A stretch of DNA of 31,529 nucleotides from Chlamydomonas sphaeroides (taxonomy: Eukaryota; Chlorophyta; Chlorophyceae; Chlamydomonadales; Chlamydomonadaceae): NCBI GenBank assembly GCA_001662425.1, contig BDDC01000802.1:10492-42020 (forward strand). Reading direction: 5' to 3'. The position numbers were made by a program, and so were the translations under genes. The notes beneath the pieces are model-generated. The model was not told the origin of the DNA, did no database searches, and saw only the letters and a list, made by a program, of their open reading frames with translations. Shown here piece after piece: positions 17,801-29,800 of this stretch (positions are counted from its first letter, which is position 1; each line of letters starts with the position of its first letter).

Positions 17801-20800
17801 TTGTAGCGCGCCGGCGGTCAACCTAGCAGCACGGTTACCATGCCGCCGCGATCATGCCGCCGCTTGAGGCCGCAACGCTGCTGCCTCGCGCAGGGGGGTG
17901 TGGAAGTGAAGCGCGTGCTCAGCATCATCACGAGCTGGGTGGGGCCGGACTTCTTCCCGCCGCGGACGCAGCAGAGCGCGGTGGCGCTGGTGGAAGGGCA
18001 GGCGCTGCTGCTCGAGGCGGCCGGCTGCAACACCGTTGCTCGTGGCCTGCTGCAGCTGGCCCTGCTCGCCACCTCGGCCGTGCCGCGCGCCAACTCTGCG
18101 GGGTGAGGCCCGGGTCGTGGGGGTGTGTGGGTGCGGCCCCGTGTTACCGTCGCAGCACGGGTCACACGCCACCTTGGCGCCGAGCTCCAGCCGAGCAGGA
18201 GGGAGCGCCGCTTTCACCCGGGCGGCGCCACGTGTTTGTGCCGCGGCGCGCCAGCGCAGACGGCGGCACGGGGCTTTCCACCACGGCAATCGCGGATGCG
18301 GACAGATCTCAGAGCATCTCAGCGTGCTTTTGGTTGTTCGTCCCCGCCATGCTCGCCCTCGACGGCATTTGTGCATGGGGGCTTCGTGGTCTGCAATCCA
18401 CACGGCAACGCATCATCTCGCCATGGCATGGAGCCAAGCCCACGCCCGCCCAACCCCCTCCGTCGGCCCTACCCCACCGCACCCGCAGGCGCACCGCCAG
18501 CCTGCGCCTCTTTGACGCCCGCCTGGCTCGCTCCATCGCGGTCAAGTACCTTTACGCGCCGCCCGCCAACAGCAGCGCCGCCGTCGCGGTCACGGTGACC
18601 GCCGACGCCGACGGCCGCTTCGCCGATCCCCAGCTGGCGCTCGCACTGGCGCTCACGCTGGACGGCACGCGCTGGACGAACGTGACGCTGCCGCTGGCGC
18701 TTCCGTCGGCCGAGCTGACGGCGCTGGTCGCCAACGCCACCGGGCTCGACGCCGCAGCCAACGCCACAGCGCCGGCGCAGGTCGGCGTGCGTCGCTACCG
18801 CGCCGCCGCCGGGGTCTTGGTACTTGAGATTGGCGCCGCGCTGCCCTCTGCGCCCGGGTTGGCGGTCGCCAATGCGACGCTGTTGGCGCTGCCGGCGTCG
18901 GCGCCCTGGTCGGCAACGGCAACGCAGCCCCGCGGCGGCTGCGCCTGGACCAACCCGCTGGCGGCGCCGGTGCCGGGCACGCCAGCGGCGGCAGCCTTCA
19001 GCCGGCCGATGCGCCCAGACCCGCTGCCGCCACTCGACCTCCCTGCGCTGTACGCCCGCTTCAACGTCACGACTGCGGCCGTCCGTGTGCCGACGCCGGC
19101 GGTCAACGCGACGCTGCCGTCGGGCAGCTGGGTGCTTGGCGTGCCGAGCGGCGCTGCAGCGCCCGAGCTGCTGCCGCACAACGCCAGCACGGCCGCGGTT
19201 GCGCAGGCTGTCGGCCGGCTCGTGTCGGCGGCCATCCAGAGCGTCACGCTGCGCTCGCGCGTACGTGAGGGCGCGTACCTAGCGACCATCTGGAACCTGA
19301 CGTTGAGTATCAACCCCTACGACAACTCCACAACCTTCACCGCCTCGCCGGCGCCTGACACGCCCGCCGGCGTGCTGCTTACGACCGAGCTCCGGCCCGG
19401 CTCGCCGCCGCCGTCCGGCCGCGTCCGGCTCGCCTTCGGCAGCGGCTGCGAGTGGGTCGACGTGCATGTGACGAACGACCCGCTCAGCCTGGTGGACGCC
19501 AGGCTGGGGTCGCTGCCGGCGATGCAGCCGCAGTATGCTGCGTCGCGGCACGCGTCCGCGTGGCGCAGCACGGGCGTCGAGGGCCAGTCGCTGCTGCTGG
19601 TGCCTTTCAGCCCCGTGGTGTTTCCGGTGGGAGCCGGACCGACGCCGACGCTGCGCGTGCTGGATGTGCTGGGCGACTCGGCGCCGGGCATGGACGCCAC
19701 GTCGAACACCGACGGCCTAGGCAACACGCAGCAGGTGGGCTGCCCCCATGGGGCGGCAGCGGACGGGGGCCGGAGAGCGGCGCGCTGCCTGGCAGCACTG
19801 GGCCCGGGCTTTCGCTTGGCGGTTGCAGACTCATTTCCAGCTCCTCTGGTGCATCCCACTTGGGGCGGCACCGGGCGAGGGCTGGGGAGAACGAGGGCCG
19901 GGCAGCGCCGTGCTCTCCTGAGGGGCCGGCCGTGTCGGGCGGCGTGCTGTGCGGTTGAATACCGCTGGCATGGTTTGGGGCGCAGTTGCAAGACCTGACC
20001 GCCGGGCGCCGCACGCTGCTCTGCGCGAACTGCGCACGCTGGCGCTGCGATGTTCAACTCGGAGCCCGCCCCTCCCCATGCCTTGCCTTCCTGCCCGCCG
20101 CAGTGGTACCGTTTCCCGGTCGACATGCTGCGCCTGGCCGTAGCGCAGCCGCGGTCCCTGCGAGTGACCGTGAACGGGGTGCCAGCCGCCTGCGTGCACC
20201 CCTCGGGCCTGTGCACCTTCCGCCTCGACCCCGACCTCACGCCCTCTGTGACTTCTGTGGAGCCGCCGCGGATCACCACCGCCGCCCTGGCAGCCGCCGC
20301 CGGCTCGCGCCTGCAGCTGACGGTCCGCGGCAGCGGCTTCACGCCGCTCGGCGGCGGCGACGGCGCCGCCGCCACCGGCGTCACCGTCAGCCTCGGCGGC
20401 GTGCCCTGCAATCTCACCTCCACCAGCGACTCAGCGCTGGCGTGCGAGCTCGACCCGTCCGGCCTCACGGCGGGGCTAAGGCAGCTGGTCGTGTCCGTGG
20501 CGGGCAAGGGCAGTGCCGACGCAGCGCCGGCGCTACCGGTGGAGGCCCTGGCGGTGGCGGCTGTGGCGCCGGCTCGGGTGGCGCCTGTCGGCTGGACGGT
20601 GGTCAACATCTCCGGTAGCGGCTTTGACGCCGTGGCGCCGGCCTGCTCGGCCATGGCGGTGGAGGTGGGCGGCATCGCGTGCGGCGTGCTGGCCTGCTCG
20701 AGGAGCGCCCTGACGGTGGCGTTCCCCGGCGGCACCGCGCTGGGCGCCAGCTTGCCGGTGGTCGTCAAGGTGTGTTCAAATGATAACTTTTGTGTGTTCA

Positions 20801-23800
20801 CAAGTAGGTAACATATAGTAGGCACGACCCGCGAGGCACGCCCTGGGTTGGTGACGCGTCGGTCTTGCATATGAAGCGGGGATGCCTTTAGGTGCGCCGG
20901 TGCGGGGAACGAAACCCAGCGCCGCCTTGAGACACCTCGGTTCCCGGCCCGCCCAGCCCGCGTACCAGTGTATAAGTTACCTGGCGTCGGACACGTTATT
21001 GGTGCGGCCGCAGCACCCGCCGACGCGCGCGCTGGCTAACGCATGCTAACAGCACAACTCGGCCCCGGCACAGCACGCCCATATTTCAAAGCGTAGACGT
21101 ACCTTTGAAAGCAGGGATGTGTGTTCATTGATAGGGTCGTGATACAGTACCAACATGTGTGTGTTCCAGTGTGTTTGCGGGGGGGGTACGTGCATGTGGG
21201 GTTGTGCAAGCTTGCCGGGGCCGCACTCAGAGCACCGGCTGGGCGGCGGGCGGATAGGGCTGTAGTGTGTGATCTGGGGACTGCGGAGCGGCTAGGGCAG
21301 ATGGCCAGCACAAGGAGCTCATCAGCTGGCTGTGCCCTACCCTCGGCCTTGACGCAGGCGCTGTTCAACGGCTCCGTAGTGACGCAGCTCACGGCGCCGG
21401 ACGCACTGTCGATCAGCGCCGCTGACGACGCGCCCGCCGTGCTCGACGTGGCCTCCCCCGCCGCGTCCGCGTCCGCTGCGGGCGGCAACTTGAGCGCCAC
21501 GCTGCGCCTGCCGGCCGGCGCCATGCCCGCCGATGTCCTGGCGCTATCACTCGTGTCGGCTGCGCAGCCGCAAGCCGCCACTCTGCCTCCTTCAACCGGC
21601 GCCGGTGGCGGCAGCAGCAGCAGTGGCGCTAGCGACCACGACGCCGCCGCCGTCACGCCGCTGGGCGCAGGGTTGGCGGCGCGGCAGTCCTGCGCCATCT
21701 CGGCCTGGGCGCCGGCCGGCGCCGGCGCGGGTCCCGGCGCGTACCTGGCGTCATGCAGCTTCGGCCCGCTGCAGCCAGGCAGCTACCGGCTGCGCATGCA
21801 GCTGTCGTCGGGCGCGATCGTGCTCAGCGCCGCCACGCTGCCGCTGGACTCGGTCATCTCATCCGTCAGCCCGGCCAGCGGCAGCGCCGGCGGCGGCGCG
21901 ACGCTCACCATCGCTGGCTCGGGCCTGGCTGCCGTCACCGCCGACGCACCCACGCTGGTGTTTGTGCCGGTGCCGCCCTCGCGGACCTTCCCGGACGGCC
22001 GCGTGCCGTGCGACGTGTCCTCCGTGACGCCCACGCAGATTGTGTGCCGTACACGGCCGCACGTGGCGGCGGATCCGTACGCGCAGACGGCGGCGCTGGT
22101 GCCGGGCGTGCGGCTCATGCCGGCGCCCAGCGCGGCAGCGGCGGTGGAGGTGGTGGTGTGCGGGCGCCGCCCGGCAGCGTTGCAAGGCACCGCCGGCGGC
22201 GCGGGGTGGCAGGTGTGTGAGCCAGGCAGGGCACAGCGGGGCTGCCGTTTGCTTGATCACTCCCGCAGGCTGGGCAGAGTGCCATGCTGGCCACCTAGTT
22301 TCTGCCGCTGCCTCCGGACGCTGGCTCCTGTGCCTGTTGGCCCCGCCCCGCAGGCCGCCTGCGTGTCCTCGACGTCAGCGGTTCGGGCCCGCTGCGCGGC
22401 GCCCGGCGCCTGCTCCTTCAGGTCAGCCAGTTGTCCGCGCCACACCGCCCGACCGCCGCCACGGCATACTCTACAGCCCACCGCCCCGCCCCGCGCGCCA
22501 GCCCAACTCACTCCCCCTCCCACCGCGGCCCTCCCTCCTCTCAAACCCCCACCGTAGCTACTCCGCGGCCGCCACGCCCGTCCTCGGCTACGCCTCGCCC
22601 TCCTCCGGCCCCGCCGGCGCCAGCATCACGCTCGTCGGCAGGTCTCTCTCGGCCACCTCATCCGCCCAGTTCGTCAACGCCTCTGGCGCCGTGGCCGCCG
22701 CGGTGTCCGTCACGGCCGCCACTCCGCCTGTGGCGAACCTGACGGCGGTGGCTGCGACCGTGCCGGCGGGTCTGCCCACGGGCCGCTACCGGCTGGTGCT
22801 GCTGACGCCGTCGGGAGAGGCCTCCGTGGACCCCTACCAGGTGAGCGTTGCTGGCATGAGTAAGAGGCCCGCTGGCTCCCGCGTTAGGCAGCGGCGGTCT
22901 GCGTGCTGCCAGCATGCCCACCTGCTACGGCTCCTGGCTCCGACTTGGGGCCCCTGGGTGCAGCCCCACCTCCAGGGCGCCAGCACAACTCGTAGGAAGC
23001 GCACTTGGAAACCCATGCATAAGCGCAGCCCTGCGTCCTGGAATGGTCCCTGCTGGGGGTTGCAGCCGGGCCCTGGGGGGCGCTGGCGCTGACACCCACA
23101 ACCTGCGTCGATCGCCCCTTCCTCGCGTCGCACCGCGCACCTCAGGGAGCTACCTACGACATCGCCCCCACGCTCGCCACGGTGGCGCCGCGCCAGGCCT
23201 CCCTGGCCGGCGGCGTGCCGCTGACAGTGCGGGTGGCGCCCGGCGGCCCGCCGCTGCTCCCCAGCTCGCCGGATGCGCACACCGTGACGCTTGGCGCAGG
23301 CGTGCTCGGCCGCGACGGGCTGCCGTGCCCGGTGCTCAACGTGAGCAGCGCTTCGGAGCTGGTCTGCTCGGCGCCTGCGCTGACCGGCTGGGTGCTGGCG
23401 GAGGTCTGGCAGCTGCGGTACGGCGAGCGCGTACGGCAGCTGCTGGGCGCCGTGGAGTCGTACACCGATCCGGGTGAGGCGCGACACTTGAGTTTGTTTC
23501 GGCGCCGCACTGCTGGTCCCGCAAGGATGCTGCCGGTCACCGCCGAGTGTGCTCATGGCGACGTGGTCAGGCATTCACGGGTGAGCTCACGTCGCCTCTG
23601 CTGCTGCCCCGTCTCGTGTTGTGTGCAGACGTGACCGTGCTAGTGCCGGGTGTGAATGTGGACACGGCCGCCAACCTTCGGCTGCCCGATGGCCTGGTGG
23701 GCCGCGACTATTATGGCATTCGCTTCACCTTCTATATGCAGGTGAGCGTAGTGGCATAGCATATTAGCGTACCCGTAAGCACATTGTAGGGATGGATGAA

Positions 23801-26800
23801 GGGATGCGTGGACGCTTGGGCACCGGCTTTGGCCTGCGTTGCACTTGCTTGGGTAGACGATTGGCCTTCGTGGCCCCGAGCCGCGCCATCCTGACCTTCC
23901 GCGACCAACCCGCGCGCTGCCGCAGATGGCGCGTGAGGAGACCGTGTCGGTAACCTTTCGCGGAGACGACTCGGTCCGGGTGTGGGTCAATGACTCCTAC
24001 ATCGGCGAGGACGGCGTTGGCCTCACCTCGCGCAACTACCAGCTGCGCCTGGCCGCGGGCTTGCACAAGTTTGTGCTGTGAGTGCCGGCATCAAGCATCT
24101 CCTCCCGCCGCTCCACGCCACCAACCCTCGAACGCTATGATGCACTTGCAGCGTCACGCACACAGGCCTGTTACGCACGACCAACGCGTCACCCACACCA
24201 TGAAGCGTGTGACTCGATTACTTTCCTATGACATTAACACCCGCACTCACCACCGCAACTACCCGTCGCGCCGCAGGAGCCTGGTCCAGTCCAGCGATGA
24301 GTCCGTGGCGCGCTTCTGGATGGCCACATCCGGCGAGACGCCCAACGCTATGGCCTGGGCCAAGGTTACGCCCGTGCCGCCGGGCACACCATTGCCGCTG
24401 CGCCTGTCGGTCAACGGCGCGCCTGCCGCAGCGGCCTGTGACGCAGCAGAGCTGCGCCTGGGCAGCACCGCCAGCCAAGCTGCGCTACCCTTTGAGGCCA
24501 CGAGCTGGTCGCTGGCAGCCGGCGCAGCGGGCTGCAGCGTCGTGTACAGCACCTACGCCACGCCGACGCTGGTATCGGTAAATGGCTCGACCGGCAGGAG
24601 CGGCGTCCAGGCGCCGCCGCTGAACGCGTCGCTGGCGCTGAGCCCGTCGGCCTGGACGCTGACGGCGACGCTGAGTGCGCTTGCCGCCGACGCCGCAGCG
24701 GTAGCTGTGACCGTGGGCGGCCTGCCGTGTGCACCCATCGCAGCGACAGCTGTGCCGCTTACAGCGGCGGCTGCGCTGGCGCTCTCGGGCAACGGCGCGG
24801 GCAACCTGACCAGCGTCAGCTGCGTGGTGCCGGCGCTGCCCTGGGGCGACTGGCCTGTGGCGGTCACGGCCGCCGGGTTTGGGGCCGCCCGGCCGCCGCC
24901 TACGCCGCACCCAGTCGCAGCGGTGGTGTCGTACCCTCTGCGGGTGACAGACGTGGGCGTGTCACCGCAGCAGCAAGTGACAGGCCAGGCCGACTGCCAG
25001 GTGCGGCATTGGGAGCTCACCACCCGTCACCACCCAGCTGCCGTGCAACCGCAGCCGCAAGCTCGTAGCCCCCTTGTCCGGCCGCCCATGCCAGCTGCTC
25101 CCGCAACGCCCCACACGAGCGCTGCGCTGCGGGCCTGCGGGAGGGTGACATGCCTGTCACGGCTGCTTCTCGGTGTGCTCCCACCATACCTCGGCTTCCC
25201 CCAGGTGTCGCTGTTTGGCGGCGGTACCGTCACCATTGCCGGTGCGGGCTTTGTGGCAGGCCTGCGCTCGGCGCCCCTGGCCCGCGAGATGGCGCTGGCC
25301 TGGGACACGCTGGCGACTGGCGGCACCGCGCCCTGCGTCACCGCCACCAGCGCCTCCTCTTGCTCCTGGTTCGGCCTGCCCTCGCCGCCCCAAGCGGCTG
25401 CCTCCAACGGCGGCATGCCGCTGGAGCTACTCGCCAGCGACGGAGCCACGGCCACGTTCCGGCTGGGCCGCTTTGCGCTGCGGGACCTTGCAAGCCCCAG
25501 CGGGACCGCGAGCTGGCCAGCCGCGGGCGTGTACCTGGGCAACGCCACGGTCCGCACCATGCTGCGCTGGCGGCTGCGTGTGGCGGACACGTCTACCAGC
25601 CCGCCCGTCAGCGTGGAGGCCACGGGCGGCGTGGCCATGTGTGGCGGCAGGACGCCGCTGGTGACAGGTGCGTGCGCGCGTGTGCGCGTGCTGCGTTGCG
25701 GGGAGGTCCATGTGCACACAGGGACAACTTGGGTGCGTGCGACAGCCATGCTTGCTGCCTGCAGCACGTCTTTAGGGGCAAGTGGCCGCTTAGATGGCCA
25801 GCTGACGGTTTGTGTGCACGCCCTGGACGGCTGGCCTGCAGGCGTGTCTCCTGCGGCGCCGGCCTCTGCCGCTGGCATTGGTAACCTGACGCTAACGTGG
25901 GCCCTTCGGCTGGCCGGCACGGCCGGCGACGTGCTGCGCGCCGTGCCGCCCGGCAGCCGCAGCAACGCCACCGTCGAGCTCCTGCCCGCAGGCCTCCGCA
26001 CGCCAGCCGGAGCTGGCAACGCCACTGGCAGCGCGGTGCCAGTGCCTTGCAGCCAGCCGTGGGTAACTGCGAGCAGCGCCAACACCACATCATACACGGA
26101 GACCCTGAGCTGCGTGCTGCCGGCACTCGTGCCGGCCAACCGCTACACGCTGTGGGTGTGCGTGCAGCCGTTTGGGTGTGGCTACGCCGCTGCCGACTGG
26201 TCCGTGCCGCTGGCGGTGACCGGCCTTGCCGCGGACTCCACAACCTCGGGCCCAACCACCGGCGGTAGTGAGGTGTCGGTGCGCAGCAGCGGCCACAGCC
26301 TAGATCCCGCTGCCATCACCGCCAGCTTTGGCAACGCCAGCTGTGTGGTGCTCGCTGCCGATGCGTCTGGCTTCCGCTGCCGCACCGGGCCACTGCTGCT
26401 GGCAACAGCGCCGGTAGGCGCCGTAACGCTGCCGCTCACTCTCTCCGCGGCACCAGGCGCACCAGCACTGACGTTCCCGGCCGCGGCCTTTACGTTCAAT
26501 CCCTCGGGCGACCTGGTCGTTGCGTCCGTGCAGCCGGCGCGCGGGCCCTCCCGCGGCGGCACGCTGCTCACCATCACTGGCAGCGGCTTCCCTGCCACAC
26601 AGCCGGCAAGTGTAGCGGTGCTGCTCGGTGGCGTGGTGCCCTGCGCCAACGCAACCGTCTCGTCGACCACCCGCCTCACCTGCACCACACCGCCGCTACC
26701 CGCTGGCATGGCTGCCGGCGTGCCTCTGGCTGTCACGGTCACCGTAGCGGGACGCGGCAGCAGCACCTCTCGTGGCGCTGCCTCTCTGCCGGCGTTCCGG

Positions 26801-29800
26801 TTCCTGGACGCCTGGTCGGATCAGGGCACATGGCCGGCAGGCCGGCCGCCTGCTGAGGGAGAGGACGTGGTGCTGCCAGCAGGCACCGCGGTGCTGCTGG
26901 ACACCAGCCCTCCGGACCTGGGCTGCGTGCTGGTGGCCGGGTCGCTGGAGTTTGACGAGGGCCAGCCAGAGCTGGAGCTCAGGGTGCGGCCCTGGTACCG
27001 TAGTGGGGACTGCGCGGCTTGCGTTGCTCCCTGGGGCATGGTGGGGAGGGGCACGCATGACGTGGCCGTTGAGGTTAGCTGTATGCGATGGACTAACTAC
27101 ACGTGTGTGCCATCCACTGTGGCCGTTGCAGGCTCAGTCCATTGTGCTAGCCGGCGGCAACCTGACGGCTGGCAGCGCCGTGCGGCCCTATGCCTCGCGC
27201 GCCACCATCACGCTGCTGGGCTCGCCGGGGGCCTCCGAGCTCCCGCTGTACGGCAGCAAGGTGCTGGCGGTATGGCAGGGTATGCTGCAGATGTACGGCG
27301 TGCCCCGTGAGCCGTCGTATGCAACCCTGAACGCCACGGCGGATCCTGGCGCGACCAGCCTGCTCGTCAATGGGCCCGTCAGCTGGCAGGTGAGGAGGAC
27401 CGTCTTCTGTCTGAAGGAGCAGAAGCAGAGCGTGTTATGCTGGGTCCTCTCTTTGTTCCGCCTGCCCGCTAAGCCGGCTCCTGTTGGCACACGCCATCTC
27501 CCTTGCTGACCTCCCAAGGTCGGCGACCGGCTCGTGGTGGCGAGCAGCTCGTTCTTCGCAGACGAGCTGGACGAGGCGACCATCACCTCGCTGGCGCCCT
27601 CCCCTTCCGACCCCCGGATCACGCTGCTGGGCCTGGACCGGCCCCTGGCCTACACGCACCTGGGCGTCACTGTCAGCCCGCTGTCAGGCGGCACCCCGCC
27701 GCGCAACGGCGTCGCGCAGCCCCTGGACATGCGTGCGGTGGTCGCGGTGCTGTCGCGCACTGTCGTCATCCGCGGCGACGACGCCTCGGCCAGCAGCATG
27801 CACGGCGGCCAGCTCTACGTGCACTCTCCGGCGGGGCTGCCGCGCGCCACGGTCCGGCTGGAGCACGTGGAGCTGACTCGCATGGGCCAGGCACTCGCGG
27901 ACGGCCGCTACGCGCTGCACTGGAACCAGCAAGGCGACATCACCAGCACGCCGGACGCGCCTCCGGCTGTCGGTGCGGAGCCGCTGCCTGGGTCGTCGGT
28001 CATCAGGAGCTGCGTGCTGCACCGGGCCTACGCGCGAGGGCTGGTGGCCAGCGACACGCACGGGCTGATCGTGCAGCGCATGGTGTCGTACGATGTGTAC
28101 GGCCACTCGTACGTGCTGGACACGGGCGCCGAGACAGGCGTGGTCCTGGATGGCGCGGTGGGCGTGCTCACAAGGGCGAGCGCTGTGCTTCACAGTGCCG
28201 ACCTGACGCCGGCCACGTTCTGGACGGCAAGCCCGTTTAGCACCCTCCGGTGAGCTAGCGCATAGCGGGCAGGTGGGCTATGTGTTTGTACTGGTAGCAT
28301 GCCGAACATTGACTAGTTGCCAGGTATGTCGGCGGGCATGGCCGACGTCGCAATTGGTTGGCAGCACCATCTGTGGTCGCACCGCCTATCTACCCGAAAT
28401 GTGTGCTGGCAAGGATTCTCGCGCCCGAGCCCATGCCACCCGCATGCCTGGCAGGAACAACGTGGCAGCTGGCTCGGACCACACTGGCTTTGCGCTCAAC
28501 TTCCCCGACACCCCCGGTGGCGCAGCTGCTGACATGCTGCTGTGCCCGGTCTTCACGCCACTGCCCGCTGGAGCCTTCTCCGCAAACACAGCCCATTCGG
28601 CGCTTCTCTATGGGCTGCGCCTGCACCCCGAGTACTTCCCGCGGGCCAGCCCCTGCAATCGCTACAACACGCCGCTGCAGCAGGCTGTGGCTGCGCTCGA
28701 GGGCTTCACGGCCTTCAAGAATGGCCTCAAGGGTGTGGCGCTCAGTGAGGTAGGCATGAGCCAAGAAGGTGCTGGCTGGGTGACTGCAGCATGGCACGAG
28801 CAACCAAGGAGGACCCGGAGCTGCATGCCACGCCTAGAGCAAATGGATGGGGCTACCCTGTTGGGCCGCCCCGTGGAGCCACCCCCGCTGCACCGCTGCC
28901 GGCCACTGCAGGTGGGAGCCGTGCAGCTGCGTGGTGCGGTGATGGGCGACAATGGCGGTGGGCCCGCTGCGCCCTTGGGCGGTGTGCTCAAGGAGACAGG
29001 CTCCCAGGCCGAGGTGGCGTTCCTCGTGGACGATCGTGCGAGGTGAGCCGGGGTGGGCAGGCCTCCTGCCTGCTGGGCTGCAGAGTGGCGTGGGGACTGA
29101 CTGGGAGCGCGCATGCCAGCATAAGAGCAGACCGCACTGCACGATGCATACGGTACGGACCTGGAAAGGCAGGCAAGCAAACAACCCACCCTCTTGCTGT
29201 GCACCTGTTGGAATGGCCCTGCAGAACCCAGATCGGCCTTGCGAATATGGCCGGTGTCTTCAGCAGCACCATCTACTCCCGCACCGCCGCTGGCTCCCGT
29301 GGCACTGCCGGCCGCTGGCCAGCCGGCACCACCCGCCGCATAGCTGGCTTGGCCACACACAGTGCCTCCACGGCCGCCATCTTCAACAACCGTGTGGGTG
29401 CGGTGGCGATAGCCAACGTGACATTCGTGGGGTTCCACGATGGCACGAGCGTCACACGTGCCGGTGTGGTCTTCCCCCAGCACTACGCCTTCGAGGCGTG
29501 TGCAAGGTGCGCTGATGCCCAGCTAGGCGGCCACGTGTACACCGGGGGCATCGACTTTGTCGACGTCGCGGCACTTGGCGTGAACAGCACTGTGCTACTC
29601 GGCAACACCACGGCCGCTGCAAGGCGGCCAGTGCTGGTGTACTGGTCGTGGCCGCAGCAGGTGGGGTCGGGTGTGGCTGCTGCTAGGCAAGCTTGCAGGT
29701 TGCTTGCACAGCAAAGCGTCGGGGCCATCAGCCCTTGGCCCCACGTGGCTCACGTGTGTGGCTCCGTCCTGTGCTCGCTTGTTGGTTAACCCTGGCCGCC

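Noticed and set aside
22354..22421. Exon 13 read in the frame AACVSSTSAVRARC
   Set aside because: That frame follows from the simple CAG|GTGTGT donor after exon 12, but it gives a non-family peptide. Using the T|GTGAGC donor four bases later gives RLRVLDVSGSG, which echoes another part of the protein.
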